A stretch of DNA of 48,332 nucleotides from Acidimicrobiia bacterium (GTDB lineage Bacteria; Actinomycetota; Acidimicrobiia; Acidimicrobiales; JANYDT01): assembly GCA_025359845.1 (NCBI GenBank), contig JANYDT010000110.1, forward strand, positions 1-48,332. The letters are read 5' to 3'. The notes under the pieces are model-generated. The model was not told where the DNA came from. It was given only the letters and a program-made list of their open reading frames with translations, and did no database searches. Below, piece by piece: positions 31,278-41,135 of this stretch; positions within the stretch are counted from its first letter, which is position 1, and every line of letters starts with the position of its first letter. Made by a program: the position numbers and the translations under genes.

Positions 31278-34025
31278 CTACTTGCCTGAGTCCTCGGCCT
31301 CGTCGACGAGGTGCAGCGCCTCGTCGACCGCCGCGTCGAACCAGAGTGACTGCCCGCGGTCCCACGCCTCCTCGAACGCCTGGTCGGTGAGCATGCCCTG
31401 AAGGCGGGCCCGCTGGTGCTTGGCCAACTGTTGCTGCAATTTCGAACCGGCGCTCGACAGCTCGCCGCGTAGCCGAGCCACGGCCCCGCCGAGCACCACT
31501 GCCCCAACCGGAGATGTGGTCACCAACTGGGTCGCGATCGCTTCGATAGTCGTGACGGCGCTGTTGCGCATTCCCGCATCGCGCAACCGCGGCAGGCAGT
31601 CGGCGAAACTCCGTCGACTGGCATCGGCCTGGCCGCAAAACAACTGGGCCAACCCCAGCGAAAAAAGGGCGTTGCCGACCCCGTATCGCGAGCCGATGGA
31701 TTCGGCCGCGGCCAAGGCCCGGGTAGCCAGTTCGACCGCCTTGGGAGCATCGATGAACGCGTATGCGGTCGCCGCATTATGGAGGGCCGACGACAATGCG
31801 CTCGGACCCCGGCGTTGCGCGTTCTCGATGCCCTCGTCACACAACTGGCCGGCCAATGGGCCTTCACCGCAGATCGCCAGCACGGCGCCAAGGGCCGGGA
31901 GGATCTCGACCTTGTCGGTCGGTTCGTAGTCGGCCCGGATGAGCGTCAACGCATGTTGACACATGGCTCGGGCTTCTTCGGGGCGACCCGCCATCGCCCA
32001 AATACTGGCGAGACGTACGAGGACGGTCGGGCGAGGCTCGACGCCGTCGGCTCGCGCTCTCTCGATGGCGTCGAGGCAGGAACGCTCGGCCTGCCGGTTA
32101 TCGCCGCGATTCCATTCCATCGATGCGAGATCGTCGAGCACTTGGGGCAGCAGCGGGTCGTGTGGACCAAGGGCATCACGAGCGTCGGTCAGCCAGCGCA
32201 CGCCTTCGTCGCTCAACAGCTGCGACGTCCAGAACGGCCACAGCGAGAGGGGCATGAGCGCGGCGGTGGGCGGGTCATGTTGCAGCCAGTAGCGAAACGA
32301 CAGTCGCAGATTAGCCAGTTCGAGTCGAAGCCGAAGAAGCCAGGCTCGCTCGTCGTCGCCGTTCAGCCGTGACCGGGCCCGCCGCACGAGATCGGTGAAA
32401 TGCGCAGCGTGGCGACGCTGCACCTCGGCCCGATCATCGCGGACCGCCAAGCGGCCCACCGCGTACTCGCGTACGGTTTCCAACAAGCGATACCGAGTCG
32501 GCCCCTCTCCTTCACCGGCCCCCGCTTCGACCATCGACTTCGCGCCGAGACTGGCGACGAGGTCGAGCACATCGAACTCGTCCATCGCCGCGACCGCTAC
32601 GACGGCCTCGAGATCGAAGCCCCCCTCAAACGCGCCGAGCACCGCGAACAGCTCCTGCTCCTTTGGCCCCAGGAGCCCATGGCTCCAGTCGAGAGTCGCC
32701 TCGAGCGTTCGATGCCGATCATCATCGCGGCCCGCCGAGCGGCGCAACAGCCGCATGCGCTGATCGAGGCGCTCGGCCAGTTCGATGACGCTCAGCACCG
32801 ACGTGCGCGCCGCCGCCAGTTCGATCGCGAGCGGCAGTCCGTCGACCTGCTGGCAGATGCGGGTCACCGCGGCATCGTTGACGACCGAGCGGGCGACCGG
32901 ATTACCGATCGCCTCGGCCCGATCGAGGAAGAGCGTGAAGGCGTCGTCGCCCGAACCCGCGCCGCCTTCGGTGGAAAGGGGCGCAACGCGCAGGCGACGC
33001 TCGCCCGGGACGCCTATGGGCTGGCGACTGGTGGCCAGAAACCGGACCTGTGACGTTCCGGCCATGATGCCATTCACCAAGTCGGCACAGGCCCGAATCA
33101 GATGCTCGCAGTTGTCGAGAATCAAGAGGGTATGGCGCGGGGCGATCGCGTCGCGCAAGGTCTCGACAATCGTCTGGCCGCTTCGCCGATCGATGCCGAG
33201 CACCCGAGCCACCGCCTCCGGCACGGCGGAGTCGTCACGTATGGCGGAAAGGTCGCAGAACCAAGCCCCGTCGGGGAATCGATGGATGGCCGCTCGGGCC
33301 GCCTGTTGCGCCAGCGCCGTCTTACCGACACCGCCCGGTCCGATCAATGTGACGAGCCCCGGTGCCGCGAGGATCCGGTCGAGTTCGGCCAGTTCGTCAA
33401 TGCGGCCGATCAGCGTGCGAGTCGACGCCGGGATGTTGCTGAACGCGGTATTGAGCGAGCGGATCGGTGTGGAAACGTCAGGCATCGAGTCGTGACACAC
33501 CTGGTACACCCGCAGCGGGCGAGAAAGACCTCGCACGCGGTGCAGGCCGAGTTCTCGGAACTGGATGGCGTCAGGGACCGCCGGTAGCTTCGCCGAGGCC
33601 GTCCTGGTTTCGTCACTGACGACGATCTGACCACCGTTTCCCATGTCCATGATGCGCGCCGCTCGATTGAGGGTCGGACCGAAGTAGTCGTCCCCGCGGG
33701 CCTGAGCCGGGCCGCCGTGTACCCCCATCCGGACTCGAAGGCCGTCGACGGCCTCGAAGGGCTCCCGTGTCAGCGCGAGCTGACTGGCCACGGTTGCTGC
33801 GATCGCCGACGACGCGCTTTCGAAGGCGGCCACCATTCCGTCACCGGTGTGCTTGAAAACTCGTCCCTCGTGGCGCTCCATAGTGTCGACCAATATCCGA
33901 TCGTGGGTGGCCAGCGCCCCCCGCATCTCGTCCGGGAACCGCTCCCAGCGCGTCGTCGAACCCTCGATGTCGGTGAACACGAACCAGACAGTGTCTGACT
34001 CGGTTTCGGACAGGACGGTTTCCAT
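31278..34025 (-). CDS. Class III adenylate/guanylate cyclase-domain protein with NTPase (NB-ARC-like) and TPR-like region
   Basis: The 915-residue protein has an N-terminal class III cyclase domain (FVFTDIEGSTTRWE near 17, metal Asp; KHTGDGMVAAF near 58, second Asp; GPTLNRAARI near 116). A signalling NTPase follows with Walker A GPGGVGKT (229-236), LLILDNCEHL (Walker B) and LPLAIELAAARTSVLS. A helical TPR-like C-terminus starts near 520 with paired-helix repeats such as PTVLVRLASIWAMAGRPEEA. This is the actinobacterial cyclase-fused STAND regulator type; cyclase activity is plausible but not proven. It is convergent with the VioB-like gene and divergent from the permuted papain-like gene, 58 bases between starts. 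Confidence 0.92.
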   Translation of the reverse strand: METVLSETESDTVWFVFTDIEGSTTRWERFPDEMRGALATHDRILVDTMERHEGRVFKHTGDGMVAAFESASSAIAATVASQLALTREPFEAVDGLRVRMGVHGGPAQARGDDYFGPTLNRAARIMDMGNGGQIVVSDETRTASAKLPAVPDAIQFRELGLHRVRGLSRPLRVYQVCHDSMPDVSTPIRSLNTAFSNIPASTRTLIGRIDELAELDRILAAPGLVTLIGPGGVGKTALAQQAARAAIHRFPDGAWFCDLSAIRDDSAVPEAVARVLGIDRRSGQTIVETLRDAIAPRHTLLILDNCEHLIRACADLVNGIMAGTSQVRFLATSRQPIGVPGERRLRVAPLSTEGGAGSGDDAFTLFLDRAEAIGNPVARSVVNDAAVTRICQQVDGLPLAIELAAARTSVLSVIELAERLDQRMRLLRRSAGRDDDRHRTLEATLDWSHGLLGPKEQELFAVLGAFEGGFDLEAVVAVAAMDEFDVLDLVASLGAKSMVEAGAGEGEGPTRYRLLETVREYAVGRLAVRDDRAEVQRRHAAHFTDLVRRARSRLNGDDERAWLLRLRLELANLRLSFRYWLQHDPPTAALMPLSLWPFWTSQLLSDEGVRWLTDARDALGPHDPLLPQVLDDLASMEWNRGDNRQAERSCLDAIERARADGVEPRPTVLVRLASIWAMAGRPEEARAMCQHALTLIRADYEPTDKVEILPALGAVLAICGEGPLAGQLCDEGIENAQRRGPSALSSALHNAATAYAFIDAPKAVELATRALAAAESIGSRYGVGNALFSLGLAQLFCGQADASRRSFADCLPRLRDAGMRNSAVTTIEAIATQLVTTSPVGAVVLGGAVARLRGELSSAGSKLQQQLAKHQRARLQGMLTDQAFEEAWDRGQSLWFDAAVDEALHLVDEAEDSGK

Positions 34026-34083
34026 GGGATTTCTGTGGCTACGGTAGTCGCGTCACACCAAATGCCTTCGATCGGAGTCAGCC

Positions 34084-34821
34084 GTGCCTGTCATCCCTCC
34101 CGTCCCGTCCGTCGCCTGGGACGACCTTGCCAAGCAGATCGGTACGGGCGACCTCGTCCTGTTCTCCGACAACGACGGACTGGGTGATCTCATCCAGGCG
34201 GTGACCGGCGGCCCGTACTCGCACACGGCGATGCTGATCAGACCCGACGCTACCCGACCGCCGTTGCTGTGGCAGGAGGCCACGCAATACCCCATCGCCG
34301 ACCCCGAGACCCACGTCACCCCGATCGACCCGATCTCGCACACGGCCCACAGTGGCGCCCAGCTCGGCGATGCCCGGACGGTGCTGCGCAGGATGACCGG
34401 TCTCGGTATGACGGCCTACTACCGGCCGATGATCTGGAAGCGCACGCCGGCCTTCGAACAGTCGGTTACGGACGTGATGAAGAAGCTCGACGGCATCCCG
34501 TTCGGGAGCCACGAGACGATGGTGGTCGACTACCTCCGCGGTCGTCTGCTGGGCCAAGACAGCGGTCAGGCCCGCATGTTCTGCGCGCAGCTCGTGGCCC
34601 AAACATTGAAGATGGCCGGCCTCCTCGACCACGAGCACCCCCCCAATTGGTACTCGCCCGTGAGTTTCAGTAGCGCCAGCACCGATGTGCGACTTCTGCA
34701 AGGGGCGGTGTACGCCTTCGAACGGCCCATCGCGTTGCCCATCTCAAACCAACGCGGCGACCTCGAAGATGGGGACGGGGCGGGTGAGGCCCTTGAACTC
34801 GGTGAGGCCGAGATCGTTTGA
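34084..34821 (+). CDS. Permuted papain-like (YiiX/NlpC-P60-type) amidase-fold protein
   Basis: The 245-residue protein shows GTGDLVLFSDNDGLGDLIQA then GGPYSHTAMLIRPD (active-site His near residue 42) and, in permuted order, the likely nucleophile Cys in ARMFCAQLVAQTLKMAGL near 165. This circularly permuted papain fold is seen in YiiX/YaeF/LRAT-like lipid or peptide hydrolases. The C-terminal ~35 residues after VYAFERPIALPI overlap, on the other strand, coding sequence of the cyclase gene, so the natural end may have been lost and replaced by read-through to TGA at 34821. Divergent from the large cyclase-ATPase gene. Confidence 0.75.
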   Translation: MPVIPPVPSVAWDDLAKQIGTGDLVLFSDNDGLGDLIQAVTGGPYSHTAMLIRPDATRPPLLWQEATQYPIADPETHVTPIDPISHTAHSGAQLGDARTVLRRMTGLGMTAYYRPMIWKRTPAFEQSVTDVMKKLDGIPFGSHETMVVDYLRGRLLGQDSGQARMFCAQLVAQTLKMAGLLDHEHPPNWYSPVSFSSASTDVRLLQGAVYAFERPIALPISNQRGDLEDGDGAGEALELGEAEIV

Positions 34822-35835
34822 CTTCACTCGGTCCTCGACTACCGCGTGCACCCGATGCGTCACCAGGATCTGGCCGCCGGGCGCGATCGCGCAGACTCAG
34901 GCGGCGAGGTTCACCACCGTCCCGATCGCGGTGTACTCGGTACGGCCCTCGAAGCCGATCTCGCCACAGGTGGCGAAACCGACCGCAATGCCGATCCCGA
35001 GCGTGAGCTCGTGGCCGCGACGGCGCCACTGCCGTGACAACTCGGCGGTGCGGTCCCGCATGGCGATGGCCAAGCGAACGGCATGCCAGGCCGGTTCGTC
35101 GAGCGGCACCGGGTCGTTGAAGAACACGAGCATCCCGTCGCCGGTGAACTGGGCGATGGTGCCCTGGTACTCGAAGATCATCGGTCCTACCGCGTGGTGG
35201 AACTCGCGCAGCACATCCATGACCTCCTCGGGCTCGGCCGTCTCGGAAAAGGCGGTGAAACCGCGCAGATCGCAGAACAGCACCGTGATCTCGCGACGAT
35301 GACTGGCCAGGATCGCCTCGCCGCCCGACGCGATCGCCTCGGCGAGCTGCGGGGTGACGAACCGACGCAGCATGTTGAGCCGTTCGACTTCGCGGACCTT
35401 TTCTTCGACGCGCTCAGCGAGGTGTGCGTTCAGTTCGCGCAGCTCATCGGTCATGCGCTTCTTCTCGACGCAGGCGCCGACGCGGGCATGAAGGAGTACG
35501 GGGTCGAACGGCTTGGGCAGGTAGTCCTCGGCGCCGAGTTTGATGCACGCGATGATCGACTCCATCTCGTCGACACCCGAGATCACGATGAACGGGATCG
35601 CCTTCAACCGGTCGTCGCCGGCGCGGTGGTTGAGCAGGCCGTAGCCGTCCATCGCAGGCATCTCGATGTCGGTGAGCACCAAATCGATCGCGTGTTCACT
35701 GAGCGTGGCAATAGCCTCGTGGCCGTTGCCCGCCTCCAGCACGTGATGGCCCTCGTTGCCCAGCGACATCGAGAGCATCGTGCGGTTGAGGGGATCGTCA
35801 TCGACAACCAGAATGACGGCGCTCACCCTGGCCAT
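34744..35835 (-). pseudogene. Response regulator fused to adenylate/guanylate cyclase, interrupted by an in-frame TGA
   Basis: The receiver domain has VILVVDDDPLNRTML (acidic pocket), the phospho-Asp near residue 56 in DLVLTDIEMPAMDG and LPKPFDP (conserved Lys). A coiled coil (LNAHLAERVEEKVREVERLN) leads to a class III cyclase: ITVLFCDLRGFTAFSE, AQFTGDGMLVFFN and EYTAIGTVVNLAA. At 34897-34899 a TGA replaces the Arg codon that normally follows VNLAA (CGA to TGA is one transition). The same frame then continues with APGGQILVTHRVHAVVEDR and DLGLTEFKGLTRPVPIFEV to TGA 34744-34746, the rest of a normal cyclase domain. Without read-through about 50 residues are lost. I used ATG 35835; TTG 35856 is possible and overlaps the preceding Uma2 fragment stop. 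The 3' end overlaps the convergent gene by 78 bases. Confidence 0.75.
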
Positions 35836-35852
35836 CTCACGCGAAGATGTCG

Positions 35853-36026
35853 TCAACGCTGATGGTGGTTGTCGTCGGGCACGTGATGTGCAGCTGCGGT
35901 CCGGGGGTTCCGAGCGCGCGTAATGGCTCGAGTGACTCCGTCGACGAACTCATGCCGTTCTGGACTGGCGAGTTCGTACGCGGTGAATTCGTCTTCGCTC
36001 AAGTAGGAGAGTGAGGCTTCGCTCAT
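35853..36026 (-). pseudogene. Uma2-family endonuclease N-terminal fragment
   Basis: A 57-residue frame from ATG 36026, MSEASLSYLSEDEFTAYELA then SPERHEFVDGVTRA, matches the start of Uma2 (DUF820) PD-(D/E)XK-like proteins, but the remaining ~130 residues with the catalytic P-D and E-x-x motifs are missing. It ends at 35853, touching a possible TTG start of the response-regulator gene. It is likely the remnant of a full gene; a complete member lies at 45370-45909. It follows the hybrid kinase stop by 18 bases... on the leftward strand it is downstream of that gene. Confidence 0.55.
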
Positions 36027-36043
36027 CGGTGGAATCCTACGAT

Positions 36044-39000
36044 CTACCGGGTTGGTCCGTCGGCGGCCGGGCGCAGGGCCTCGCGCGCACGGTCGAAGGC
36101 AGCGGCGATACGGGTCACGAGGTCGAGCGCTCCACTCAGGTCGCCGGCCCTGGTCTGCGTTTCGAGCGCGGCGCAGAGTTCGGACAGATCGGTGGCGCCG
36201 AAGCTGGCCGCGTTCGACTTGAGCGTGTGCGATTGCCGGCGGAGCCCGTCGAGGTCGACGGTCGCCGCCGCGTCGGTGAGCTTGGCCACCAGGGACGCGC
36301 CGTTGTCGAGAAACGCCGCGACCAACCGGGCCATCGCTTCATCGCTGGGGGCGATGCTGCGCAGGCGGAGGAGGGCGGCGGGGTCAAGCACCGTCGCCGT
36401 CACTGGCGCCTCGTCGAGGGCCGGTGCAAGGGCGCCAATCGAGCTGGCGGCACCGAGGCCATCCGAGCCCGCAACGACCGGCGGCGTCGCGGCCAGCGCG
36501 GCGGCCAGCTCGTCGGGACGAATCGGCTTGGCCAGGTAGCCCTCCATCCCGGCGGCCATGCACGCCTCTCGGTCGCCCTGCATGGCATTGGCCGTCATGG
36601 CGACGATGCGCGGCTGCCCGGCCGCAGGCCGTCCCGTGCGGATACGGCGGGTGGCCTCGAGGCCGTCCATCTCGGGCATCTGCACGTCCATCAGCACGAG
36701 GTCGTACGGCAGGTTTGTGACGGCCTCGACGGCTTCGAGGCCGTTGGCGGCCACGTCGGCTCGGTACCCCATCGATTCGAGTACCAGTAGTGCGATCTGC
36801 TGGTTCACCGTGTTGTCCTCGGCCAGCAGGATGCGCAGGGGATGGCGCTCGCCCAGCGCCGCTGTCGGACCGTCGGGCACGGTCGAGCGCCCGCCCCTTC
36901 CGTCCCCGCCGCTCGACAGCAGCGACACCAAGACGTCGAACAGCTGCGACTGTTTCACCGGCTTGGCCAACACCGCCGCGAACACCGGGTTGAGCTCGTC
37001 GGCGGCTCCGAGCGACGTGTAGAGCACGAGCGGCAGTTCGGGGCGCAGCGCCCGCAGACGGTGAGCCAACTCGACGCCGTCCATCGCGGGCATGTGCATG
37101 TCGAGGATGGCAATGTCGAACTGGTCGCCGCGTTCCACGATCGCCAGCGCATCGGTGCCCGTGGCTGTCGATTGGCTGTGCAGCCCCCACGCTTCGGTCT
37201 GCAGGTCGAGTATGCGGCGGTTGATGGTGTTGTCGTCGACTACGAGCACGTGCTTGCCGGTCAGCTCGCTCGGTACGCCCGACGCGGAGGCCCGCGACGG
37301 CACCTCGGCGGCTTCTGCCGTGATCGTGAAGTGGAACGTGGAACCGCGATCGGCGGCGGTTGGATCGGCGTCGCTCTCTACCCACATCGTACCGCCCATC
37401 AACTCGGCGAGGCGCTTACTCACCGCAAGGCCAAGGCCTGTGCCGCCGTACTTGCGGGTGGTGGAGGAGTCGAGCTGGCTGAACTCCTCGAACAGCCGAT
37501 GGGCGCGATCGGCGGGAATGCCGATGCCGGTGTCGCGCACCGCGAAGTGCCAGACCCCGGGGCCGTCGCCGGGCTCCGCGGTGAGCACCACCTCGCCCGT
37601 GTCAGTGAACTTGACCGCGTTGGCGAGCAGGTTCACGAGCACCTGCCGGAAGCGGGTGACGTCACCGTCGAGACCCGCCGGCACCGCAGGGTCGATCAGG
37701 AACGCGAGCTCGAGCCCCTTGCTGGCAGCCGGTTCGGTCACGAGATCGAAGGCCGACTCGATGCAGGCCCGCAGATCGAACGGGTGCTGTTCGAGCTCGA
37801 GGCGGCCGGCATCGATCTTGGAGAAGTCGAGAATGTCGTTGATGATGCCGAGCAGCGACTCGCCACTCGACCGGATGATCTCGGCGAACTCGCGCTGACG
37901 GGGCGCCAGGTCGGTGTCGAGCAGCAGCCCGCTCATGCCGATCACCGCGTTCATCGGCGTGCGGATCTCGTGGCTCATGGTGGCGAGGAACGACCCTTTC
38001 GCGGCGTTCGCCTCATCGGCGATACGCGTCTGCTCCTCCAACTGCGTGAACAGATTGGCGTTGGTGATGGCAATGGCCGCCTGCTCGGCGAAGGCCTGCA
38101 GGATCGTGCCCTGAGCGGCATCGAACGGGCGCACCTCGTGGCGGAAGAGGACGATGTTGCCGATCCACTCCTCGTCCTGGACGAGCGCGATGCTCACCCA
38201 GCTCCGGATGTTGAACTGGCGTCCGATGCGAATACCAAGTGGATCGCGCAGCTGCATGAAGTCATCCAGGAATCGAGGACGCCGGTTGCGAGACGCAGCG
38301 ATCAGCCCCAGGTCACTCACCGGCGCCTCGAAACCGGCCAGACCGGCGGCCCCCTCGCCGAAGGTCGACCGGACTCCCAGCACGTCTTCCCTGCATAACA
38401 GGACCGTGCCTGACTCGGCGTCACAGAGCGAGGCCGCCTTCTCCAAGATGCCCTCCAACACTGTGCGGAGATCGCCAGGGTTGGCGCTGATCAAGCGCAA
38501 CACGTCGCTTGTCGCGGTCTGAAGTTCGAGCGACTCCGACAAGTCGTTGTTGCGCTGCTCGATCTCGCGCAGGAGCCGAGCGTTGTCGACGGCAATCGCA
38601 GCCTGGTTGGCAAACGTCTGGAGGAGCGAAACCTCGGAATCTCCGTAACCACCAACGGCGGCGCGGGTGAAGCCGAGCACGCCCACCACTTCGTTGTTGC
38701 GCAGCAGCGGCAATTGCAAGGTGCTCTTCAGGCCGGATCCACGTAGAACGCTCTTCGGGTACTGATCGTGGGGGAGGTCGTCCCAGTTGCGGATATGGAC
38801 GGGACGGCCGGTAAAGGCAGCCTCACTGGGGGCGAAAGATCTCGGATCGATGGGGAGGGTGCGCCCGATCTGTGGGCCCACGGCCACCCGGGCGAAGGGA
38901 CTCAACTGAGACGCGACCATCTCGAGTCGGTCGCCGTTGCGGGCCATGAGCACGGCGGTATCGCTCTCACACAGTCGAAAGGCGTGATGGGTCACCGCGT

Positions 39001-39661
39001 CGAACACCGGCTGCAAGTCGGTCCGAGCGGTGCTCACCGCGTCGTGCACGTCGGTCATCGCCGTCTGCCGCTCCAGTGCTTGGTCGAGGTTGGTGAACAG
39101 CCTCGTATTCGCCACGGCGAGCGACACTTGGTCGGCGAACGCGAGCAGAATCACGCCGTGGGCCTCGTCGAACGGGCGGACCTCGCGGCGAAGCAGCACG
39201 ACGGTGCCGACCCACTCCCCATCGGTGAGCAACGGCACGTTGAGGCCGCTTCGCGCGCCGGCTCGGATCCCGCGCTCCAGGTGTTCGGGCCGGGGCACTT
39301 CGAACTCCTGCAGGTCGTCATACAAGAGCACCTGGCGTTCCTCGGCGAACGAGCGCCGGAGCAGGACATGTTCGATGGGGACCTCCAAGCCGACGATCTC
39401 GGCGAAGTCGTGCTCGGCACCGACCTTCAGAACATCGCCTTCGCGCAGCAAAACGGTAGCAAGGTCTGCGTCACACAGGGCGACCGCGCGTTCGAGGATG
39501 CCGTTGAGCACGGTGCGCAGATCACCCGGGAAGGTGCAGATGAGGCGCAGCACCTCGCTCGTCGCCGTCTGCAAAGCCAGCGCATCGGCCAGCTGCGCGG
39601 CGAGTTCGGGCGCGTCCGCAGAGCCCCCGACCGCGGCATGTTCGTCGTCGGTTGCGGTCAT
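36044..39661 (-). CDS. Hybrid sensor histidine kinase: three GAF domains, HisKA-HATPase, two receivers, HPt
   Basis: From ATG 39661 (MTATDDEHAAVGGSADAPEL) the protein has 1205 residues. Three GAF-like sensor domains occupy ~25-550 (each with a LRTVLxGILExA lead-in, such as FPGDLRTVLNGILERAVALC). A HisKA box with phospho-His near 563 (SFLATMSHEIRTPMNAVIGM) and an ATP-binding domain (VRDTGIGIPADRAHRLFEEF; YGGTGLGLAVSKRLAELMGG) follow. Receiver 1 near 803 is HVLVVDDNTINRRIL with DMHMPAMDG; receiver 2 near 940 is RILLAEDNTVNQQIALLVLE with DVQMPEMDG. An HPt domain with HTLKSNAASFGATDLSELCA near 1145 ends it. This is a self-contained phosphorelay. No transmembrane segment is seen, so sensing is cytosolic. 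The cyclase-type response regulator downstream is a natural output partner. Confidence 0.95.
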   Translation of the reverse strand: MTATDDEHAAVGGSADAPELAAQLADALALQTATSEVLRLICTFPGDLRTVLNGILERAVALCDADLATVLLREGDVLKVGAEHDFAEIVGLEVPIEHVLLRRSFAEERQVLLYDDLQEFEVPRPEHLERGIRAGARSGLNVPLLTDGEWVGTVVLLRREVRPFDEAHGVILLAFADQVSLAVANTRLFTNLDQALERQTAMTDVHDAVSTARTDLQPVFDAVTHHAFRLCESDTAVLMARNGDRLEMVASQLSPFARVAVGPQIGRTLPIDPRSFAPSEAAFTGRPVHIRNWDDLPHDQYPKSVLRGSGLKSTLQLPLLRNNEVVGVLGFTRAAVGGYGDSEVSLLQTFANQAAIAVDNARLLREIEQRNNDLSESLELQTATSDVLRLISANPGDLRTVLEGILEKAASLCDAESGTVLLCREDVLGVRSTFGEGAAGLAGFEAPVSDLGLIAASRNRRPRFLDDFMQLRDPLGIRIGRQFNIRSWVSIALVQDEEWIGNIVLFRHEVRPFDAAQGTILQAFAEQAAIAITNANLFTQLEEQTRIADEANAAKGSFLATMSHEIRTPMNAVIGMSGLLLDTDLAPRQREFAEIIRSSGESLLGIINDILDFSKIDAGRLELEQHPFDLRACIESAFDLVTEPAASKGLELAFLIDPAVPAGLDGDVTRFRQVLVNLLANAVKFTDTGEVVLTAEPGDGPGVWHFAVRDTGIGIPADRAHRLFEEFSQLDSSTTRKYGGTGLGLAVSKRLAELMGGTMWVESDADPTAADRGSTFHFTITAEAAEVPSRASASGVPSELTGKHVLVVDDNTINRRILDLQTEAWGLHSQSTATGTDALAIVERGDQFDIAILDMHMPAMDGVELAHRLRALRPELPLVLYTSLGAADELNPVFAAVLAKPVKQSQLFDVLVSLLSSGGDGRGGRSTVPDGPTAALGERHPLRILLAEDNTVNQQIALLVLESMGYRADVAANGLEAVEAVTNLPYDLVLMDVQMPEMDGLEATRRIRTGRPAAGQPRIVAMTANAMQGDREACMAAGMEGYLAKPIRPDELAAALAATPPVVAGSDGLGAASSIGALAPALDEAPVTATVLDPAALLRLRSIAPSDEAMARLVAAFLDNGASLVAKLTDAAATVDLDGLRRQSHTLKSNAASFGATDLSELCAALETQTRAGDLSGALDLVTRIAAAFDRAREALRPAADGPTR

Positions 39662-39836
39662 TCGAGTCCTCGTGGTTCGGATCGGTCGGGGACCTTCCCC
39701 AACGCCACACAGCAAACCATGTTCGGATGGTCCTCACCGCGATCCAAGATCACCCCCCTCGAACTTCGCCTGGCCCGCGGTCTTGTTCCAGTCTCGCCAC
39801 ATGGGCTTGCGACCTCCTTCAAATAGATAGAAAATA

Positions 39837-39870
39837 GTTCAATTACACCTTAGACATTTAGGTTCAATTA
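39837..39870 (+). repeat. Direct repeat GTTCAATTA in the AT-rich leader of the HNH gene
   Basis: GTTCAATTA occurs at 39837-39845 and 39862-39870 (25-base period, about two helical turns) just before ATG 39887, in the only AT-rich stretch nearby. Two sites on one face of DNA suggest a regulator-binding region or promoter for the endonuclease gene. Confidence 0.4.
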
Positions 39871-39886
39871 ACGTACTCTTGTTCGT

Positions 39887-41062
39887 ATGACAACTACGAG
39901 TGTTGTCCACCTCAAGAGGGACATTGAAACTCTCGAGCTCGGCCTTGACGGCCCCCAGTTGTGCCAAGCAATCCAATGTCTCGATCGGCTCACGGCCAAG
40001 ATAACCAACGCGGTCGCCGACTTCGACGCCTCCGGTGGCTACGGCATCGATAACGCCCCTAACATGGTGTCATGGCTCAATAGGCACGCGGCTATGGGTC
40101 CAAAAACGGCGCGAGCGATGTGCCGCCAAGGCGTCCTGTTGCGGTACCTGCCCGCCACCTGCCAAGCGTGGCTCACCGGCGGGTTGTCCCACAGCCAGAT
40201 CCAGGCCATCGTGGCCAACCTCACGAACGACACCGTGAAACTCTTCGTCGTCGACGAAGCCGTCGTGGTGCCGCTGCTCGTTGGCGCCACGGTGCGCGAA
40301 ACCGCCCAGTTCATGACCAAATGGGTGGCCACCATCGACGCCGTCACCGACGGACCCGAACCACCTGAGCCGGCCCAGAATGTCTGTGTCAACCAGACGT
40401 TCAACGGCCGCTGGCATATCACCGGCACGCTCAACACCGCAGCTGGTGCCCTCGTCGAAAAAGCGTTGCTGCTGGCCCGGCCCGCCGATCCGACCCTGGC
40501 ACGCGGTGCCGCCAACGCCGCCGCCCTCAACGAGATCCTCAACTTCTACCTCACCCACCAGACCACCGCAGTAGGTGGACGGCACCGACCCCACGTGAAC
40601 GTCACCATCGACCTCGCGCAACTCGAAGGCCGCGGGCAAGGACAGCTGCTCGACTCCACACCCCTCAATCCCCAGACGATGCGGCGCATCCTGTGCGACT
40701 GCAACATCCACCGCGTCATCACCAGAGGCGCCTCCAGCATCGTCGACTTTGGGCGGTCGACCCGCACCATCTCGCCCGCCCTGTTCACGGCCCTCGTCCT
40801 ACGAGACCAACATTGCCGCTTCCCCGGCTGCGAACGAGGACCTGAATACTGTGATGCGCACCATGCCGTGCCCTGGGAAAAGGGCGGACCGACCAACCCC
40901 GCCAACACCATCCTGCTGTGCCACTACGACCATCACCACCACGGTCATGGCACCGGATGGCACATGCGAATGGACCCCGACGGCACCCTCTACATTACCA
41001 ACCCTGACGGACGCCAATTCACCACCTACCCGCCGGATGCAAAGCCCATTCTTCCTGTGTGA
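39887..41062 (+). CDS. DUF222/HNH endonuclease (13E12 repeat-type)
   Basis: The 391-residue protein consists of the helical DUF222 region (VADFDASGGYGIDNAPNMVS; MGPKTARAMCRQGVLLRYLP; LTNDTVKLFVVDEAVVVPLL) followed by an HNH nuclease from about residue 303: LVLRDQHCRFPGCERGPEYC, DAHHAVPWEKGGPTNPANTI and LLCHYDHHHHGHGTGW, with paired Cys for zinc and the H-H...N...H catalytic set. These are abundant, often repeated genes in actinobacteria, related to mycobacterial 13E12 family proteins and thought to be mobile or selfish-like nucleases. Its leader is AT-rich and its codon use looks similar to neighbours. The selenoprotein candidate begins 73 bases after its stop on the same strand. Confidence 0.92.
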   Translation: MTTTSVVHLKRDIETLELGLDGPQLCQAIQCLDRLTAKITNAVADFDASGGYGIDNAPNMVSWLNRHAAMGPKTARAMCRQGVLLRYLPATCQAWLTGGLSHSQIQAIVANLTNDTVKLFVVDEAVVVPLLVGATVRETAQFMTKWVATIDAVTDGPEPPEPAQNVCVNQTFNGRWHITGTLNTAAGALVEKALLLARPADPTLARGAANAAALNEILNFYLTHQTTAVGGRHRPHVNVTIDLAQLEGRGQGQLLDSTPLNPQTMRRILCDCNIHRVITRGASSIVDFGRSTRTISPALFTALVLRDQHCRFPGCERGPEYCDAHHAVPWEKGGPTNPANTILLCHYDHHHHGHGTGWHMRMDPDGTLYITNPDGRQFTTYPPDAKPILPV

Positions 41063-41135
41063 CGCCACCTCGAATATCGCATTTCGGCCAACTCGCAAAG
41101 AACGTGGTCACGGGCTGGGTACAGTTCCGTTCGTG

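Noticed and set aside
31261..31280. Terminator ACCGG-CC-CCGGT between convergent genes
   Set aside because: The loop of two bases is too small for a stable hairpin; not called.
34890..34915. Selenocysteine at the TGA in the response-regulator cyclase
   Set aside because: The family residue is Arg, not Cys; the nearby GCGCGATCGCGC palindrome lies too close to the TGA for a SECIS.
36842..38398. Long plus-strand frame opposite the hybrid kinase
   Set aside because: Antisense shadow; no family features.
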